A stretch of DNA of 64,000 nt from Caprella mutica (lineage: Eukaryota > Arthropoda > Malacostraca > Amphipoda > Caprellidae): assembly GCA_947561585.1 (NCBI GenBank), contig CANNZV010000424.1, positions 388,957 through 452,956 of the forward strand, given 5' to 3'. Below are positions 11,701 to 20,696 of the stretch, in pieces. Positions within the stretch are counted from its first letter, which is position 1; each line of letters opens with the position of its first letter. The notes under the pieces were generated by a model that saw only the letters and a list, made by a program, of their open reading frames with translations, made no database searches and was not told where the DNA came from. The translations under genes were made by a program, and so were the position numbers.

Positions 11701-14117
11701 TAGCTTGTGATCTTTACGGAGTGGAAGTGTGGGTACATAATGGCATGAAAAACCCTGTGATTTACTGCACAAGAAAACAGAAGGAAAGCCAAATTATACA
11801 CCTTCAGTGTATATCAGGAATACATTATAATCCCGTAATAGGTGAAACTGAGCAAAGTGTATCCCTGAACTATCTGAGAAAAACAGGAAATATAACAGAA
11901 CTAAGGGAGGAAGTTTATAATGATAACCACATCGCTGAGGAATTGGGTGGTGAATATGAGTCAATGGAACTAAACATTAATAGTTTAGATAGAATATGCA
12001 ATCATGTTTTACCAAGCGAGGCTTCATGTACGATTGGTTTAAATGACAAATATTATTGTGCATTAATTGACACAGGTGCACAAGTGTCTCTTATTAGTGA
12101 AGAGTTGTGGAATGACATGAAAATGAGTGATGACAGCCTCAAGCTGCAGAGTGCTGATGGAAGCATATTAAATGGAATAGATCAAACAACTACAACTGTG
12201 TTGGGTGTTGTTTGTTGTAACTTGTCTATTTCTGGCATTAATTTCGGAAAATTGGTTCCATTGGCTGTTGTTAAGCAGCAGTATTTGCCTTGTTGTTGTT
12301 TACTGGGTGCTAACTTCTTAGTGAGGCATGGTTTAGTAATTGACTATAATGTTGGCGGTCTGAGGTTGTATGATGACGTATTTTATTCATTCGAAATACC
12401 AAACATAAAAGATGAGTTGAACATCATAAATTTCTTGGGTCAAATAAAGGTAAATGATGAAACAAGATACCATAAAATCAAATTTAATTGTGTTAAAAGT
12501 GTGGCTGATTTACAGAATGCTGATCATGCAGTTAAAACATTAAAAAGAAAGGTTATAAATAATATACCAGTAGAAAAATGGCGTGAACCTTCCTTGAAAA
12601 GATATAAGAGATTTTCATCGGAACTGAGTTTTGTTTCAGATTTACTAATGCGAAGAACAGGAGATAAAGAAATGATTGTAGTGCCTTTTCCTTTGTTGGT
12701 GGAGATCGTCTACAAAACTCACAATCAAATGGCACACATTGGACGGCACAAATTAATGGCTCTAGTGATGCAGATGTTCTGGCACCCAGCTCTGGATGAA
12801 GTATCTCGAGAGGTATGCGCATCGTGTACTCATTGTCAGTTGAATAAGGTTAGTGCTCAGCATTTGTCACCTCCGATAGTGAAAATTCAATCTCAATACC
12901 CATATGATTTAATGGCAATGGATCTAATACAATTTGAAAGATCATCCCGTGGAAATGTAGCTGCTTTGGTAGTTGTAGATCACTATTCTAAACAAATGAA
13001 TGCTATCCCAATTAAAGATAAAAAGTCTGAAACAGTTATTAAAGTTATTGAAGAAAGAATTTTGCCTTCAATATTAAGAATACCGACAAGAATATTAACG
13101 GATAATGGTCCGGAATTTAGATCAGAGTTATTTGACAAGATGATTGATAGATATAACATTAAACATGTATTTTCTACAAGGTACAGAGCTCAGGGTAATG
13201 GGGCAGTAGAAAGATGTAATCGTACGATAACTGAGTTTTTGAAGGGACTTGTAACTAAACGTGAAAATTGGGATTTAGAATTGCCAAGAGTTGTTATAGC
13301 ATATAACAATACTCGTCATGTTGAACTGAATGAGACACCCGTACAATTTCTACTAAAAAAGGCTCATGATGTAAAACCTGATTTTTTCATGGATGCCACG
13401 ACAGTTAGTACTTGGAAGAAGGGGCATCCATTATATTCGCCATTTAAGATTAATCAGAAAGTAGCGTGTAAAATTCAGAAGATAGGACATAGCGTTAAGT
13501 ATAAATTGAAAGAAAAGTTCACGGGTCCATTTGTTATTGTTAAAGTGCAGTCAAATAATGTTACCTATGAAGTCAGAGATTGGTTTGATGATAAAGCAAA
13601 TTTAATAAAAGTTCATCATAAGCAAATAAAATTATGGCATGATCCCCCATTTTATTTGAGGAAATACATAAATGATTTACATGTTACTGAAAATGTTCAA
13701 AGTATTTCAGAATCATCAGATGAGCAGCTGGCAGTTGGAGGTTTTTGTTATGGATTAATTAGTTCAACTGACAGCGAAAAAGACGACAAGGAAAAGGAAA
13801 ACCAGGAACTTGAAGCAAAAGTAAAACGTACAAAGAACAAGAAACGAATGAAGGTTAACAAATCAAAGGATTTAAAGGACCTGCCTTGTAGCGAAAGTGT
13901 TAGTGACAATTATATTCATTGTAACGTGCAGTCTACACCAATTAATGGGGGTATCTTATTTGGCCAGTATATTCACGAACAAAATGAAAAGATACGGCAA
14001 ATGTTAGAAGAAACGTTAGACGATCAGGAAGAGATGATATGTAGGGTATCTGAGTTCATTGCAGACTTAGATAATATATTTGAGGAAAATATACATGCAA
14101 GTGTTATAGAAGAATGA
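8733..14117 (+). CDS. pol: Pol polyprotein: protease, RT, RNase H, OTU-like, second protease, integrase
   Basis: The frame is open from 8733 to the TGA at 14115-14117. There is no ATG near its start, so it is probably made as a Gag-Pol frameshift product. In order: an acidic Glu/Arg-rich segment with an 84-bp tandem duplication; retropepsin 1 (LIDTGATNSMI, Asp codon 9303; LGAPFL later); reverse transcriptase (YIDDVLI, 10584-10604); RNase H (first catalytic Asp codon 11046); an OTU-like domain (GGGDSLFVAL near 11475, His codon 11823); retropepsin 2 (LIDTGAQVSLIS, Asp codon 12069; LLGANFL); and integrase with an HHCC zinc finger (His codons 12720, 12735), DD(35)E catalytic residues (codons 12921, 13101, 13209) and a GPY/F-like module (FTGPF). 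RT, RNase H and integrase catalytic residues are all present. Confidence 0.93.
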   Translation, partial: EVKLPASSSVEGVLEDQCNNASATNNKREEYNQYNKVIKLQNRKYWTDNGNKCKMEKNVREHNKIYEDILLEERQEEEEFRKEEELIEREEQPRKELCEKVKLREEEFRREEKLIEREEQSREELCEDVELGEEELPENLQKEEEQKVKVRSQNNRFDTEIDYNVNMALNPVKLMVVEVEINNVKCTALIDTGATNSMIRAEALKRSKLEADDSKQFYIKGIGNSQFKTIGMTNFKLRMFNREMKNAQFGVAPLNTLKYDIVLGAPFLKNNKFVIDMAKGTLYNYRDDGSYLVAKFDRNGAYVNALEEKIPVYLANDALINGNAVKVEINVSHVSNPKCDKIWYFEGKSTNKYKYLDGIINEDKESHNVIIKTKNMCKCKLKKGEKVGEISAIIEVDEINEFNKQIMWSMEELNLKVDIGDNNSEIERSRIVEMLHAVQNAFGKNDQEVGKAKVLPHNIELTDNTPIWQRPRRFPEPVTKEIETQCLELLDLDIIEYSKSPYSSPIVPIRKKNGQLRLCIDYRKINAITKREKFPMPNLNDSIYGAHSIKYFSKLDLVKGYYQIPLGEDSKQYTAFSTPNNHFQFKRVAFGLKNSGIYFQRKMQEILSEFGSKYVIIYIDDVLIMSKSFEEHVQLTSKVMRTLMENGIKVNINKCEFFKEEVGFLGHMVGSTGIGKAPEFIEKMKNYPKPNNITELRQFLGLVNFQGKFVENLSTLTKPLSRITGGPKRKRLVWTEDMDSAYDMLKVKLTEEVTLSFPDYSEKAHPLELSVDASGVGVGGCLQQLQNGQVRTIAYASMTFSKAQQNYSTIERELCAIRWGVKNFRPFIFGVKFVLYTDHKPLLYIQNMSHENSRLMRTINELAEYDFVIRYKPGSDNGAADAMSRISQNVKDENECKNNDELPRGLRIPTLVPGGGDSLFVALLMILQRKCVDITSANVPSDQDTLRYSMVTHLIDNSKKYGIDVTKGYRKRLEIMKKAGQLPCEALILVACDLYGVEVWVHNGMKNPVIYCTRKQKESQIIHLQCISGIHYNPVIGETEQSVSLNYLRKTGNITELREEVYNDNHIAEELGGEYESMELNINSLDRICNHVLPSEASCTIGLNDKYYCALIDTGAQVSLISEELWNDMKMSDDSLKLQSADGSILNGIDQTTTTVLGVVCCNLSISGINFGKLVPLAVVKQQYLPCCCLLGANFLVRHGLVIDYNVGGLRLYDDVFYSFEIPNIKDELNIINFLGQIKVNDETRYHKIKFNCVKSVADLQNADHAVKTLKRKVINNIPVEKWREPSLKRYKRFSSELSFVSDLLMRRTGDKEMIVVPFPLLVEIVYKTHNQMAHIGRHKLMALVMQMFWHPALDEVSREVCASCTHCQLNKVSAQHLSPPIVKIQSQYPYDLMAMDLIQFERSSRGNVAALVVVDHYSKQMNAIPIKDKKSETVIKVIEERILPSILRIPTRILTDNGPEFRSELFDKMIDRYNIKHVFSTRYRAQGNGAVERCNRTITEFLKGLVTKRENWDLELPRVVIAYNNTRHVELNETPVQFLLKKAHDVKPDFFMDATTVSTWKKGHPLYSPFKINQKVACKIQKIGHSVKYKLKEKFTGPFVIVKVQSNNVTYEVRDWFDDKANLIKVHHKQIKLWHDPPFYLRKYINDLHVTENVQSISESSDEQLAVGGFCYGLISSTDSEKDDKEKENQELEAKVKRTKNKKRMKVNKSKDLKDLPCSESVSDNYIHCNVQSTPINGGILFGQYIHEQNEKIRQMLEETLDDQEEMICRVSEFIADLDNIFEENIHASVIEE
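8736..8742 (+). promoter_or_regulatory. Candidate -1 ribosomal frameshift slippery heptamer
   Basis: GTTAAAC lies in the gag frame as G-TTA-AAC. The pol frame has a stop at 8730-8732 and is open from 8733, and gag stops at 8773-8775, so a -1 shift must occur in this 43-nt overlap. The heptamer fits the X XXY YYZ pattern except at its first base, and GUUAAAC is a known natural slippery site in an arterivirus. No downstream pseudoknot was computed. Confidence 0.6.
11457..11850 (+). other. OTU-like domain inside Pol, with replaced catalytic residues
   Basis: Between RNase H and the second protease, PGGGDSLFVALLMIL aligns with the OTU nucleophile motif (D-G-N-C-L-F in active enzymes). Typical OTU features follow: LRYSMVTHLI, EALILVACDLYGVEVWV, then IHLQCISGIHYNPVI with the family His at codon 11823. 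Nucleophile and His are 113 residues apart, normal for OTU. The Cys is replaced by Ser (codon 11484) and the motif Asp by Gly, so deubiquitinase activity is doubtful. Assignment is by motif reading only. Confidence 0.65.
12030..12390 (+). other. Second retropepsin-like domain inside Pol
   Basis: ALIDTGAQVSLISEELW, followed about 80 residues later by CLLGANFLVRHGLVIDY, reproduces both halves of a retropepsin monomer: the catalytic DTG with hydrophobic flanks and the G-A/D-F-L segment near the C-terminus. The ordinary Gypsy protease already sits N-terminal to RT, so this Pol has two. Confidence 0.75.
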
Positions 14118-14534
14118 AATGATGCAGATAAAATAGACTATTTCAATGAGTCTGTGAGTATTGAAAATATAGAATATGATGGAAAGGCAGTGATTAACGA
14201 GAGTTCAGTGACGTCATCAGTGCCTACAGTGACTGAAAATATGAGATCTATACTCGCTGAAGCCCGGTTGAATCTTATGGAAGGAAGGCGCAGAAGCAGT
14301 GATTTTCGACGACAAATATGGGAGTACCGAGAGATTAAGAAAAATAACAGCTCTGTGAACTCTTCGCGGAATAATTCTATTGTGATAGAAAGAGCAGAGT
14401 TTGGAATCGATGATAGCAATTCCAATGTTTTGACGGTGAGAGCATTACGATCAAGAGGACCAGCAGAAGTTTTACCACATATCATGGGCAGACCTATTGA
14501 ATGGCGACCTTACAAGAGAAGGAGATTAGACTAA
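14118..14534 (+). CDS. Open C-terminal extension in frame with pol (no recognised domain)
   Basis: After the pol TGA the same frame stays open for about 138 codons, ending at the stop at 14532-14534. The first in-frame ATG is at 14241. The product is hydrophilic, rich in Arg, Ser and Asn, and ends in a basic tail (YKRRRLD). I recognise no domain. It may be the tail of pol separated by a nonsense change, a readthrough extension, or a small separate protein made from the ATG. Confidence 0.5.
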   Translation, partial: NDADKIDYFNESVSIENIEYDGKAVINESSVTSSVPTVTENMRSILAEARLNLMEGRRRSSDFRRQIWEYREIKKNNSSVNSSRNNSIVIERAEFGIDDSNSNVLTVRALRSRGPAEVLPHIMGRPIEWRPYKRRRLD

Positions 14535-14786
14535 AACTTAGGTGTAAAAATAATTGATATATGAATAGTTGTTGTAAATATGTTCTTACAAATAGTATTA
14601 TTTATTTTAATGAATAAAATAGAATAAATTTTTATTGGATATTTTAAAGGATTGAATAAAGAAGTATAAAATGATGTAAATGTATTTTCTATGTATTAGT
14701 GTTACCGAGTATTGATGAAATGTATTTGTGTGGAGCCGAGTATGATTTGCAATAGGCTGATTGTTATATTTTAACCATAAAATCTT

Positions 14787-14799
14787 GAGGGGGGAATAA
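14787..14799 (+). promoter_or_regulatory. Polypurine tract of the LTR element
   Basis: GAGGGGGGAATAA lies directly before the 3' LTR, the expected position for plus-strand priming. Confidence 0.85.
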
Positions 14800-15321
14800 T
14801 GTAATGGGACAGAATTAGTTATTCTGTCTGCGACGGTGAATGAGTACATACCCACTTTCTTTGTGCTATAGATGAGATCTAGAGTTAGATTCCTAGTGAT
14901 ACCTTAGTTTTGAATTGGTTGTGGTACTAGTAGGTTATCAGTGATGAGTTGGTAGAAAAGCGAGATATTTCTTGTTGTTTCTACCGATATAATTCATGCT
15001 AAAATGTCTTTTGTATATTTCAGGTTAATATTTGGGAATAGTTAAATGTGTTGTAAAAGTAATGTGATAACTTGATAATATTGTGACCTTTATATCAAAA
15101 GTGTAGCAAATCATAGGTGGGTTTTCAAACATATGAATAGATATGATATGGTTTATATAATGGTAATTTACGTAGAAACTAAATAGTATTCTTTTGTACA
15201 TTTACAGCTCGGCTCCAGACGTTAACTATTATCAAACAATATATGCATTCACTCAGAACGACTTGTTACTAAACCTTCAACAATCAATGATATCTAGCAC
15301 AAAGTATTTTATCCCATTACA
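14800..15321 (+). repeat. 3' LTR
   Basis: Same length (522 bp) as the 5' LTR and without a difference that I could find by line-by-line comparison. It is followed by GCGT, the right target duplication. Confidence 0.95.
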
Positions 15322-15631
15322 GCGTGAAAATGGATTCTTCTTGTACAATATACTTCCAAAATAATTTTATCGTAAGAAAAAATTGATTAAATTAAAAATA
15401 ATTAAAATCTCATATTTAATCACATAAGTAATCATTCACAATGGGATATCATTTATCAATTATGGAAAAAATTCCCATTATGTCCCAGAAAAGAAGGAAT
15501 TACTCCTGAGATATTCCATATATAACCCAGGAGTATGTTTTGAGTTATTTGACGGATTCACTTTTCGATCATATGAGTGAAGATGAATTTTAATTTTCAT
15601 TAGAAAAAATCGTGTTTTTTGATTCAATCCG
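15322..15631. other. Non-coding spacer
   Basis: AT-rich with no gene. It holds GCGT at its first four bases (target duplication) and short inverted motifs around GGGATATC/GATATTCC. Confidence 0.5.
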
Positions 15632-16824
15632 AGGTAACAAAAAATTATCCCCGAGATATTCCAGGGAAATTCCCTGGGATTATTCCCTCGATATCCGCAG
15701 CGTTATCGAAAGGAGGCCATATATTGACGTTTTTGCGATATGGGGATATCCCCAAATAATATCGAGGGAATAAAGATAGGATTTAAATATATTATCCTTG
15801 GAATATTCCCTCGATTACAAGGGTAGGCAAGGAATACCGAAATCATTATTCCCTTGAAAATAAAGGAATAAAATTGATATAGTGAGGGGATATTCCCTCA
15901 ATATCGAAGGGATCAAATGGGAATATTCCCTTGATATCTAGAATAGAGGAAAGATATATTAAAAAAAAAAATATATTTCCAAGCATATACTGCATTAGTA
16001 CGTGTACGTTTGACTTTGCACGAATTAGTTGAATGAAACATATTGTTATATACAAATTAAATGGAAAGAAATGAAGTGATGTTTCCGGGTCTCGAATCAG
16101 CACGTACCTTGTTGACTTCTGCTTGCGACGCTAACCACTCGACCATCCTGGACACAGTAGAAGTAGGATTTTAAATGAACTTTATGAAATATGATAACTC
16201 AAGTTTATCTTTAGGTTATCATCGATAAAATTAATATAGTTTCAAATTTCATAGATTATTTATTTTCTCTTTTATAATCATTTCTTTTATAATTTTTATG
16301 GGATCAACTATTTTTCACTAACTCCTGGAATATTCCCTCGATATTATTAGGGAATCAACTAATTTTTAATAATTCCTGGAATATTTCTTCGATATTATTA
16401 GAGGATCAACAAATTTTAAGTAATTCTTTGAATATTCCCTCGACATCGATAAGGAATCAACTAATTTTCACTAATTCCTGGAATATTCCTTCAGTATTGG
16501 AAAGGGATCAACCAGTTTTCATTAATTCCTGGAATATTCCCTTTATATGTTTGGGGGATCGACTAATTTTCACATATTCCTGGAATATTTCCTCGATATC
16601 GTTAGTGGGTGAAGTAATTTTCACTAATAAGGAAATATTCCCTCGATATCGTTTGGGATCACATAATTATCACTAATTCCTGGAATATTCTTTCGATATC
16701 TTTAGGGAATCAACTAATTTTTACTAATCCCTGGAATATTCCCTCGATATCATTTTACGTTAGTGGATATTGAGGGAATATATAGATATCGAAGGAGTAT
16801 TCCAGGAATATCTCAATATTACCT
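15632..16824 (-). mobile_element. Composite AATATTCCCTCGATATC repeat with tRNA-like segment, copy 1
   Basis: It begins AGGTAACAAAAAATTATCC and ends AATATTACCT, so the termini are inverted (AGGTAA/TTACCT). The same order of parts recurs at 31308-32680: an A/T and GATATC-rich head, a tRNA-like segment, then about eight tandem units of ~50 bp (TGGAATATTCCCTCGATATC plus a GGGATCAACTAATTTTCACT-like half). No ORF of substance. Probably a non-autonomous element; the strand given is that of the tRNA-like part. Confidence 0.75.
16085..16153 (-). repeat. tRNA-like SINE head with A and B boxes (copy 1)
   Basis: On the minus strand TGGTCGAGTGG matches the Pol III A box TRGYNNARYGG exactly and GATTCGAGACC matches the B box with one change. 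The acceptor and T stems do not pair, so it is not a working tRNA gene. It is conserved with the copy at 31772-31838. Confidence 0.65.
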
Positions 16825-16854
16825 GGGAACACTTGAATTTATAATTTAACTCTT

Positions 16855-17430
16855 TGAATTTTTGATTTAACTTTTTTATTTTTTATTTAACTCTTTGAAT
16901 TTTTAATTCAACTCTTTGAATTTTTAATTCAACTCTTTCATTTTTTAATTTAACTCTTATAATTTGTAATTTAACTATTTTAATTTCTAATTCACACAAA
17001 TTTCTAATATTTCACAAATTTGGAAATTGAAGTTTGAATCGAAGTTTGAATTTAAATTTAACTCATTGAGCGTTTAATTTAACTGTTTGAATTTCAATTT
17101 AACTGTTCGAATTTTAATTTAACTGTTTGAATTTTTTAATTTAACTCTTTGAATTTTAATTTAACTCCTTGAATTTTTAATTTAGCTATTTGAATTTTAA
17201 TTTGACTCTCCTAATTTTTAATTTAACTGTTCAAATTTGTTATTTAACTGTTTGAATTTTAATTCAAATTTTTAACTGTTTGAATTTTAATTCAAATTTT
17301 TAACTGTTTGAATTTTAATTCAAATTTGTAACTGTTTGAATTTTAATTCAAATTTTTAACTGTTTGAATTTTGAATTAAATTTTTAACTCTTTGAATTTT
17401 AATTCAAATTTTTAACTGTTTAAGTTTTAA
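16855..17430. repeat. Tandem TTTGAATTTTAATTCAA-type repeats
   Basis: Short units such as AACTGTTTGAATTTTAATT recur with changing length (about 18-28 bp). The last ~180 bp are the most regular. No coding. Confidence 0.85.
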
Positions 17431-17439
17431 AAATTATCC

Positions 17440-18109
17440 CTGATACCACAAAAATCACGAAATCCAATTGAAATAAAATTTTAAAAATAATAGTTATGAT
17501 ATTCTCTCCCGTATATTATCGAACACGTGGAACTATCTGCTAACTCGGAGCTTATTATAGTGAATTATAATTCTAAGTCATGTATGTTCGGAGCCCTGAG
17601 GGGGGGGGTGTTTCTTATGCCTGGCAGGCATTTCTTTATTTCCAATATTCATATTCAATATTTCCAGTATTTAAGTTCTTTCTTTCACATGGTAGCGTGG
17701 TTATTAATTAGTGCCGAGCGGGCTTTTATTTACGTGGGTTACGATTCTCCCTAGAAAGAATAATCAATTTGTTTAATTTACTGTTTACGTTACTTGTCAA
17801 TAATCATCATCAATATCTTCACTTCATTAAATAGCATCAAATCAAATATTGTACCAAAATAACAAGGTTAAATGAAACACAGTCATAGTTTAAATTAGGT
17901 GTACTCTAATTAAGTAATCGATCAGACAAAAGGTTCGTGAAATAGTAAATCCTACATATACATCGTACATTTAATTCAATTAATCAAATTTCTACCTATG
18001 GAGGAGTTTAACTTACAACATGGGTCAAGCTTTGGAGGTTGAGAGTATACTTTTCACAAATAAACACTGACACAATCACTGAGGAAATACGGATGGGATT
18101 ACTGAATTT
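17440..18109. other. Non-coding stretch
   Basis: No gene recognised. It has a run of nine G at about 17600-17608 and otherwise unremarkable AT-rich sequence. Confidence 0.5.
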
Positions 18110-18418
18110 CTAATGGAGTTGATGCGGCTGGAAACTCTTCATAACAACTGTACTAGTGTATTGGGAACGGCTGAAGTTTTCCACTGGAACTTTGTCAATT
18201 GACGTGGACGACAACTCGTGCAAATCTCGGTACGATAATGGTGACTCTGGCTTCAGACTCCTACTGCTTATTGAATGTCTGCTCTGCAACATGAGAAGTT
18301 GTTCTGTAAAGTCAGAAGTTATTCTGCAATAGACTTCAGTTCTTGGTCCCCACATCCTGTCTCGTTTGGCTTTGACTCTGCCGTAAAGAATACAACCTCT
18401 GCTGCTGGGATCCATTGA
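18110..18418 (-). CDS. Possible small protein or first exon, unknown function
   Basis: On the minus strand an ATG at 18418 opens about 101 codons (MDPSSRGCILYGRVKAKRDR...) to a TAG at 18110-18112. A GTG-initiated longer version is not needed. The product is soluble, Ser- and Arg-rich, with no signal peptide, membrane segment or domain I recognise. The block is clearly richer in GC than its surroundings and has TATA and CCAAT motifs upstream. It could be a small gene, an exon, or part of an unrecognised mobile element. Confidence 0.3.
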   Translation of the reverse strand, partial: SMDPSSRGCILYGRVKAKRDRMWGPRTEVYCRITSDFTEQLLMLQSRHSISSRSLKPESPLSYRDLHELSSTSIDKVPVENFSRSQYTSTVVMKSFQPHQLH

Positions 18419-18636
18419 ATTGCAAGATTCAACCACTTGCTAGGGATCCTATCTCCACCACTATGACGGGCGGAGATCTTCATCGACTAAGTCCTGCGAT
18501 GGTCACCTAAGGCTGGGGTGAGAGAAGACTTCACCCCGCCGGGGTCTTATCCAGACCGGTAAACTACTTAAGACACTCTTGTAAGCAGAGAGTGACGACA
18601 GACAGAGTAGGACTCCTTCATAATCTCAATCCACCG

Positions 18637-18724
18637 CTTATATACTCCCCAGATTCATCTAAAACTCCACCCAAATCCAAACGTAAGATGCCGCTGATCT
18701 CACTTCTCCAATTCCGATTGGTTC
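18637..18724 (-). promoter_or_regulatory. Candidate Pol II core promoter (CCAAT, TATATAAG)
   Basis: On the minus strand GAACCAATCGG lies at about 18714-18724 and TATATAAG at 18637-18644, roughly 75 bp apart and about 220 bp before the ATG at 18418. Spacing fits a TATA promoter. Seen in sequence only. Confidence 0.4.
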
Positions 18725-18739
18725 TCAACCCTCCTGTAG

Positions 18740-19855
18740 GCTGTCCCTAATTCTACCCTCAACTGATAGAAACTGACCAATTCAAAAATAACTCCTCCTA
18801 TATTTCCGACTAAACTAATTACTTTCTCACAGAAAAGAAACATCAAACTTGAAATCTGTTAGGATACATGAAACCTCAAGAGCTCGTTATTTCTATAAAG
18901 TAAACCACAGAAAACCTCTGGCCTAGAGAAAACAGTAGGTGGTTAATTACCCTCACCAAATGCATTACATGTAACAGAGTTTGAAAGTCTTATTAACTCT
19001 CTTAAAGCAATAAATATTATTGTCAAACAACCATTCTAAAACCACAAACATTTGAGCTGATGGGAAATATCCAATGACACTGTTTTATTTCAAAGTCACA
19101 AAATAATTAACTTCAAATAACAAACTGGTCTGAAGATTTTATAACTACCAGTATACAGTCATATGCACTGTATATATATAGGTAAGTATCGAATAGTTGG
19201 ACAGACCGATCGGTCGGACAAATGAGTTCAAATACCTAAATGGAAAAAAGTTTTACGTCATACTAGGCCAGATTGATAGAAGTTATATGTTTAAATGAAA
19301 TTATAACTTCTGAACATATATGCAAATACAACAAAGAGGCCAGTATGGCATTGCCGTCATAACTCGTGATGCTGTTAAAGTGTTAATCAGAACAAAAATA
19401 TTAGTAATTGACTCATATATATTATATAACAATATTAAAACAAATTTACCAAAAATATAAAAGGAGGATATATCTAAAATTCAAACATCTTCACCATTAT
19501 ATAAGCATTTACATATATTTGAATTATTATTGCATTAGTTATGTATTAATATAATTTGACATTTAATTTTATTCTATATCATATCTGGAATAATGAACAT
19601 GGTTTTAAATTAGTAATGATATTATGATATTTCTTTTATTGATGTATAGATTGATTGAAAATAGTAATTATCAGTATGGAAATTTCAATGATTTAATGTT
19701 AAAATACCAACCAAAATATTATAATATATGAATTTTTTGAATTTCCACAATTAATAAATTCCAATTATTGACAATTTTTGATGTATTTTCAATAATAATC
19801 TATTGAAATTTACATCTTGTATTCAATACACATCTAATAATTGGCTACTTTACCC
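18740..19855. other. Non-coding stretch
   Basis: AT-rich, no ORF of note and no clear repeat structure apart from short runs. Confidence 0.45.
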
Positions 19856-19859
19856 TATA

Positions 19860-20410
19860 AAAAACAACCACCAAAAGTCGTAAATAAAGTGCACAGTGAA
19901 GGGTAAAAACAACTTCCAATAGTTGTAAATAAAGTGCACAATGAACGGTTAAAACAACTACAAATAGTTGTAAAAAAAGAGGACAATGAACGGTTATAAC
20001 AACCACCAATAGTTGTAAATAAAGTGCACAGTGAACGGATAAAACAATCATCAAAAGTTGTAAATAAATTGCACAGTGAAGGGTTAAAACAACTAACAAT
20101 AGTAGTAAATAAAGTGCACAATGAAAGGTTATAACAATCACCAATAGTTGTAAATAAAGTGAACAATGAACGGTTAAAACAATCATCAAAAGTTGTAAAT
20201 AAATTTCACAGTGAAGGGTTAAAACAACCAACAATAGTTGCAAATAGATTGCACAGTGAAGAATTAAAACAACTACCAATAGTTGTAAATAAATTGCGCA
20301 GTGAAAGGTTAAAACAACCACAATAGTTGTAAATAAAGTACACAGTGAAGAGTGGAAACAACCACCAATAGTTGTAAATAAAGTATATAGTGAAGAGTTG
20401 AAACAACTAC
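19860..20410 (+). repeat. 45-bp minisatellite, locus 1
   Basis: About 12 tandem copies of a 45-bp unit built from AACAACCACCAATAGTTGTA followed by AATAAAGTGCACAGTGAAGG. Because 45 is a multiple of three, long minus-strand frames stay open through it. These frames are not genes. Confidence 0.93.
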
Positions 20411-20415
20411 CAAAA

Positions 20416-20520
20416 ATCGTAAATTTATGGAAACAGGACAAAATCCCCCTCCAGACAAATACCCCTCCGTTAAAGTACACTCTCCGGACCAATTCCCCCG
20501 CTGGGTACAGACAGACAGAC
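20416..20520. repeat. Short C-rich block resembling one foldback arm
   Basis: AAATCCCCCTCCAGACAAAT, ATACCCCTCC and CAATTCCCCCGC recur at ~15-20-bp spacing, similar in style to the arm at 28919-28980. No inverted partner found. Confidence 0.35.
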
Positions 20521-20696
20521 TTTAATATTTCCAAACCTCGCGAAAAAATAGTTTCCGAAAAATTTGTAATAATTGCTAAGCGCTTCTGATAAATGTGAGG
20601 TCACCTCATAAGGTCTAATTTTGGACCTTTAGCTGTCCTTTGTATTGACATTTCATTTATAATTTAGTTTTTGAGAAGTAAGGGTGTTGTGTGGCT

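Larger units (their letters stand above)
6636..15321 (+). mobile_element. Complete Ty3/Gypsy-type LTR retrotransposon
   Basis: The 8,686-bp element has two 522-bp LTRs that are identical by eye, flanked by the 4-bp direct repeat GCGT (6632-6635 and 15322-15325), as expected from Gypsy-type integration. Internal order: LTR, gag, pol in the -1 frame (protease, reverse transcriptase, RNase H, OTU-like domain, second protease, integrase), an open C-terminal extension, polypurine tract, LTR. Integrase follows RT/RNase H, which is the Gypsy order and not Copia. Identical LTRs and long intact frames indicate a recent insertion. No env-like ORF with a signal peptide or membrane segment is present. 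Confidence 0.96.

Noticed and set aside
14607..14855. Minus-strand 82-residue frame spanning the 3' end of the LTR element
   Set aside because: It crosses the polypurine tract and LTR boundary antisense to the element, and has no support.
16085..16153. A tRNA gene on the minus strand
   Set aside because: A and B boxes fit, but acceptor and T stems do not pair, there is no plausible anticodon stem, and the sequence is repeated inside a larger repeat. It is better called a tRNA-derived segment.
18000..18970. A solo LTR on the minus strand carrying the TATA box
   Set aside because: I tried TG..CA boundaries (for example starting TGTAATGC near 18970) but found no matching end or target duplication.
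19845..20534. 229-residue minus-strand Cys/Leu-rich repeat frame
   Set aside because: It is the 45-bp minisatellite read in three frames; the unit length is a multiple of three, and overlapping frames on the same strand are equally open.
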